Below, piece after piece: positions 6,916-8,173 of a stretch of DNA of 8,173 bases. Within the stretch, counting starts at the first letter, position 1. Every line of letters begins with the position of its first letter. Made by a program: the position numbers and the translations under genes. Below the pieces are notes generated by a model, which was given only the letters and a program-made list of their open reading frames with translations, did no database searches and was not told the DNA's origin. Location: contig MGQT01000068.1 in the NCBI GenBank assembly GCA_001797935.1, positions 1-8,173 on the forward strand, in the 5' to 3' direction. Origin of the DNA: Deltaproteobacteria bacterium RBG_16_54_18. GTDB lineage: Bacteria > Desulfobacterota > B13-G15 > RBG-16-54-18.

Positions 6916-7719
6916 ATGAAAAAGGATATCCTCCTGCAAATAAATAATATCAGCGTTGTTTATTCTGATGTCATTCAAATCCTGAAAGGCGTGTCACTTG
7001 CCATTGGGGAGAAGCAGATTGTTTCCCTGCTCGGGAGCAATGGTGCAGGCAAGACAACGACCCTGCGAGCCATCTCCGGGCTGCTGAAGCCGGAGAATGG
7101 AGCGGTAACTGAAGGCACCATTGAGTATGAGGGCCGATCTATTCAGAATGCGCCGCCCGAGACAATTACCCGCCTGGGGATCATCCAGGTATTGGAGGGA
7201 CGCCCACCATTCGAACACCTCACCGTGGAGGAAAACCTCAGGGTAGGGACGGCGGCCCGGTCCGGTCGTTTCTCCAAACAGGATCTGGACCTTGTGTACC
7301 ATTATTTCCCTCCTTTACTGGCCCGCAAAAGGTCTCTGGCTGGATACTGCAGCGGCGGCGAGCTGCAGATGCTTGCTATCGGGAGGGCCTTGATGGCAAA
7401 ACCCAGGCTTCTGCTCTTGGACGAACCCTCCTTGGGGCTCGCACCCTTGCTGGTGAAAGAGATCTTTGAGATCGTGGGGCGCATCAATAAGGAGCAGGGC
7501 ACCACGATTGTCGTCGTGGAACAGAATGCCAGCATGGCCTTGCAGTTGGCCCACTATGGGTATGTCATGGAAAACGGCAAGATCGTGATGGAGGGAGCGG
7601 CGAGCGAGCTCAGGGAGAACCCGGATGTAAAGGAGTTCTACTTGGGTATTGCCTCCTCCGGCACGTTGAAGACCTATAAAGATGTCAAGGCCTACAAGCG
7701 ACGCAAGCGGTGGCTCTAA
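6916..7719 (+). CDS. livF: LivF-type ABC transporter ATP-binding protein
   Basis: This 267-residue ATPase is the second motor subunit, paired with LivG. Motifs are Walker A GSNGAGKTT (40-48), Q-loop Gln91 in IIQVLEGR, signature CSGGE (145-149) in place of LSGGE, Walker B LLLLDEP (165-171) with Glu170, and a switch written VVEQN (200-204) with Gln203 where most ABC ATPases have His. That Gln is normal for LivF. After the usual end at FYLG (241-244), a tail of 23 residues continues to a very basic end, KAYKRRKRWL (258-267). The ATG at 6916 follows livM by 14 bases, with GGTGAG (6908-6913) as a close-set ribosome site. It is the last gene of the operon. The assignment to LivF rather than LivG rests on the VEQN switch and the short loop before the signature. 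Confidence 0.95.
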   Translation: MKKDILLQINNISVVYSDVIQILKGVSLAIGEKQIVSLLGSNGAGKTTTLRAISGLLKPENGAVTEGTIEYEGRSIQNAPPETITRLGIIQVLEGRPPFEHLTVEENLRVGTAARSGRFSKQDLDLVYHYFPPLLARKRSLAGYCSGGELQMLAIGRALMAKPRLLLLDEPSLGLAPLLVKEIFEIVGRINKEQGTTIVVVEQNASMALQLAHYGYVMENGKIVMEGAASELRENPDVKEFYLGIASSGTLKTYKDVKAYKRRKRWL

Positions 7720-7800
7720 GTTTAAATATGTGTCCTCTTTCAGAGCAAAAACACGCTAGGCATTAAAAACTAACCAGTTAGACAGATTCTGCGGTTATGA

Positions 7801-7823
7801 TTGTCGGCGTATTAGGCTGACAA
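7801..7823 (+). repeat. Imperfect 8-bp inverted repeat downstream of livF
   Basis: TTGTCGGC (7801-7808) can pair with GCTGACAA (7816-7823) across a 7-base loop, with one G-U pair in the RNA. No T-run follows on either strand, so a Rho-independent terminator is not supported. It could be a 3'-end stabilising stem for the transporter mRNA or a protein-binding site near the following promoter, about 77 bases away. Confidence 0.4.
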
Positions 7824-7899
7824 ACCAGTCTAGGGGCGCTTATAGTGGTCAGTCTACTCATTATTATACCAAAACGGTAGAAGTAGATATAAAAAGTAG

Positions 7900-7928
7900 T
7901 TGACTTCTTTTAATATATATGCTATACT
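7900..7928 (+). promoter_or_regulatory. Strong sigma-70-type promoter with extended -10
   Basis: TTGACT (7900-7905) matches the -35 consensus in five of six bases. TATACT (7923-7928) matches the -10 in five of six. The spacer is exactly 17 bases, and a TG at 7920-7921 provides an extended -10. Transcription should start near 7935, about 25 bases before the next ATG. It is the best promoter in the window and shows that the following gene is not part of the transporter operon. Confidence 0.8.
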
Positions 7929-7945
7929 CATAGTAAATCTATTTT

Positions 7946-7954
7946 AAAGGAGGT
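7946..7954 (+). promoter_or_regulatory. Strong ribosome binding site of the right-edge gene
   Basis: AAAGGAGGT, near-perfectly complementary to the 16S rRNA 3' end, lies four bases before the ATG at 7959. Spacing from the GGAGG core is five bases. It supports the short partial reading frame as a true gene. Confidence 0.8.
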
Positions 7955-7958
7955 TGCT

Positions 7959-8173
7959 ATGAGAACAATAAGGGTATCAGAAGAGGTGTGGCAGGCTATC
8001 GCAAGTCACGGAAAATTTGGAGAAACAGAGGATGACGTCCTCCGTCGCATTTTAAAGTTACCGCCACAATCAACGATAGACGATTCAACAAAACCCTCAC
8101 AAATCGGTAGGGGGCGGACCCCTCGTAGGTCCTTCGCCACCCAGCGGATCAGCGCTAATATCAGCAATAATCA
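7959..8173 (+). CDS. Small DNA-binding-type protein with SeqA-like ribbon-helix-helix N-terminus (3' end outside window)
   Basis: The frame is open from ATG 7959 to the window end, 71 codons plus two bases. The first 34 residues read like a ribbon-helix-helix unit: strand MRTIRVS, helix EEVWQAIASHGK, turn FGE, helix TEDDVLRRILKL. This pattern closely recalls the N-terminal dimerisation domain of SeqA, the replication-initiation regulator (its IASH, GES and DILRRML elements). The second half (35-71) is a polar, basic linker (GRGRTPRRSFATQR) that does not resemble the SeqA methyl-GATC-binding domain as far as it is visible. Proteins with this N-terminus joined to other C-terminal domains exist in many bacteria and are mostly uncharacterised, so a replication role should not be assumed. 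It has its own strong promoter and ribosome site and more AT-rich codons than the operon. It may be an autoregulated DNA-binding protein or the front of a larger enzyme or nuclease-linked protein; the missing end decides. Confidence 0.7.
   Translation, partial: MRTIRVSEEVWQAIASHGKFGETEDDVLRRILKLPPQSTIDDSTKPSQIGRGRTPRRSFATQRISANISNN

Larger units (their letters stand above)
7720..7958. other. AT-rich non-coding gap between the transporter operon and the next gene
   Basis: These 239 bases hold no credible gene; the longest starts I tried (for example ATG at 7728, 12 codons) stop quickly. I find no convincing terminator for the transporter operon. What is visible is a hairpin (7801-7823), two copies of AACCAGT (7772-7778 and 7823-7829), two copies of CAGTCTA (7826-7832 and 7850-7856), and the promoter and ribosome site of the next gene. 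Base composition turns clearly more AT-rich than in the operon. Confidence 0.6.

Noticed and set aside
7766..7781. Minus-strand terminator (CTAACTGGTTAG followed by TTTTT)
   Set aside because: The stem is only four to five mostly A-T pairs, and no minus-strand gene exists nearby to need it.
7833..7895. tRNA-like stretch (GGGGCGCTTATAGTGGTCAG...) after livF
   Set aside because: The start and a TAGTGGTCAG piece hint at a D-arm, but there is no T-arm consensus (GGTTCGAAT), no matching acceptor strand and no convincing anticodon stem.

Overview
The window carries one complete ABC-transporter operon of the branched-chain amino acid (Liv / HAAT) type, with an acyl-CoA synthetase gene inside it. 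To the left is the 3' end of a phenylacetate-CoA ligase-like gene. To the right, after a short AT-rich gap, is the start of a small DNA-binding-type gene with its own strong promoter. All genes are on the + strand. The gene set (PaaK-like ligase, Liv-type importer, AMP-forming ligase between livG and livH) is familiar from Desulfobacterota-like and other Proteobacteria-related organisms, often anaerobes that use aromatic or fatty acids. The taxon is an inference from synteny and protein style; no rRNA or other marker gene is present.

Layout: 1-609 is the last 202 codons of a PaaK-like ligase. 610-845 is an AT-rich spacer with a possible hairpin terminator (666-687), a possible promoter (712-738), an orphan Shine-Dalgarno-like sequence (761-767) and the real ribosome binding site of the next gene (831-839). 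846-2063 encodes a secreted periplasmic binding protein. 2068-2889 encodes a LivG-type ATPase, with a perfect 12-bp inverted repeat in its first codons. 2936-4879 encodes a 647-residue AMP-forming acyl-CoA synthetase. 4896-5774 and 5831-6901 encode the LivH and LivM permeases. 6916-7719 encodes the LivF ATPase. 7720-7958 is non-coding. 7959 to the window end is the beginning of a gene whose N-terminus looks like a SeqA-type ribbon-helix-helix domain.

Working model: the binding protein captures a small organic anion in the periplasm, LivH/LivM form the channel, LivG/LivF power it, and the embedded ligase (perhaps with the upstream PaaK-like ligase) traps the imported acid as its CoA thioester. 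The cargo is therefore more likely a carboxylic acid (aromatic, aryl-acetic or fatty) than leucine, isoleucine or valine. This is inference from gene neighbourhood; the sequence does not show the ligand.

Most of the window is an ordinary, intact transporter operon. The parts that deserve a second look are the hairpin at the binding protein/livG junction, the altered A3 loop of the embedded ligase, the leader with an orphan ribosome binding site, and the partial regulator-like gene at the right edge. I see no insertion sequence, CRISPR array, tRNA or rRNA gene.
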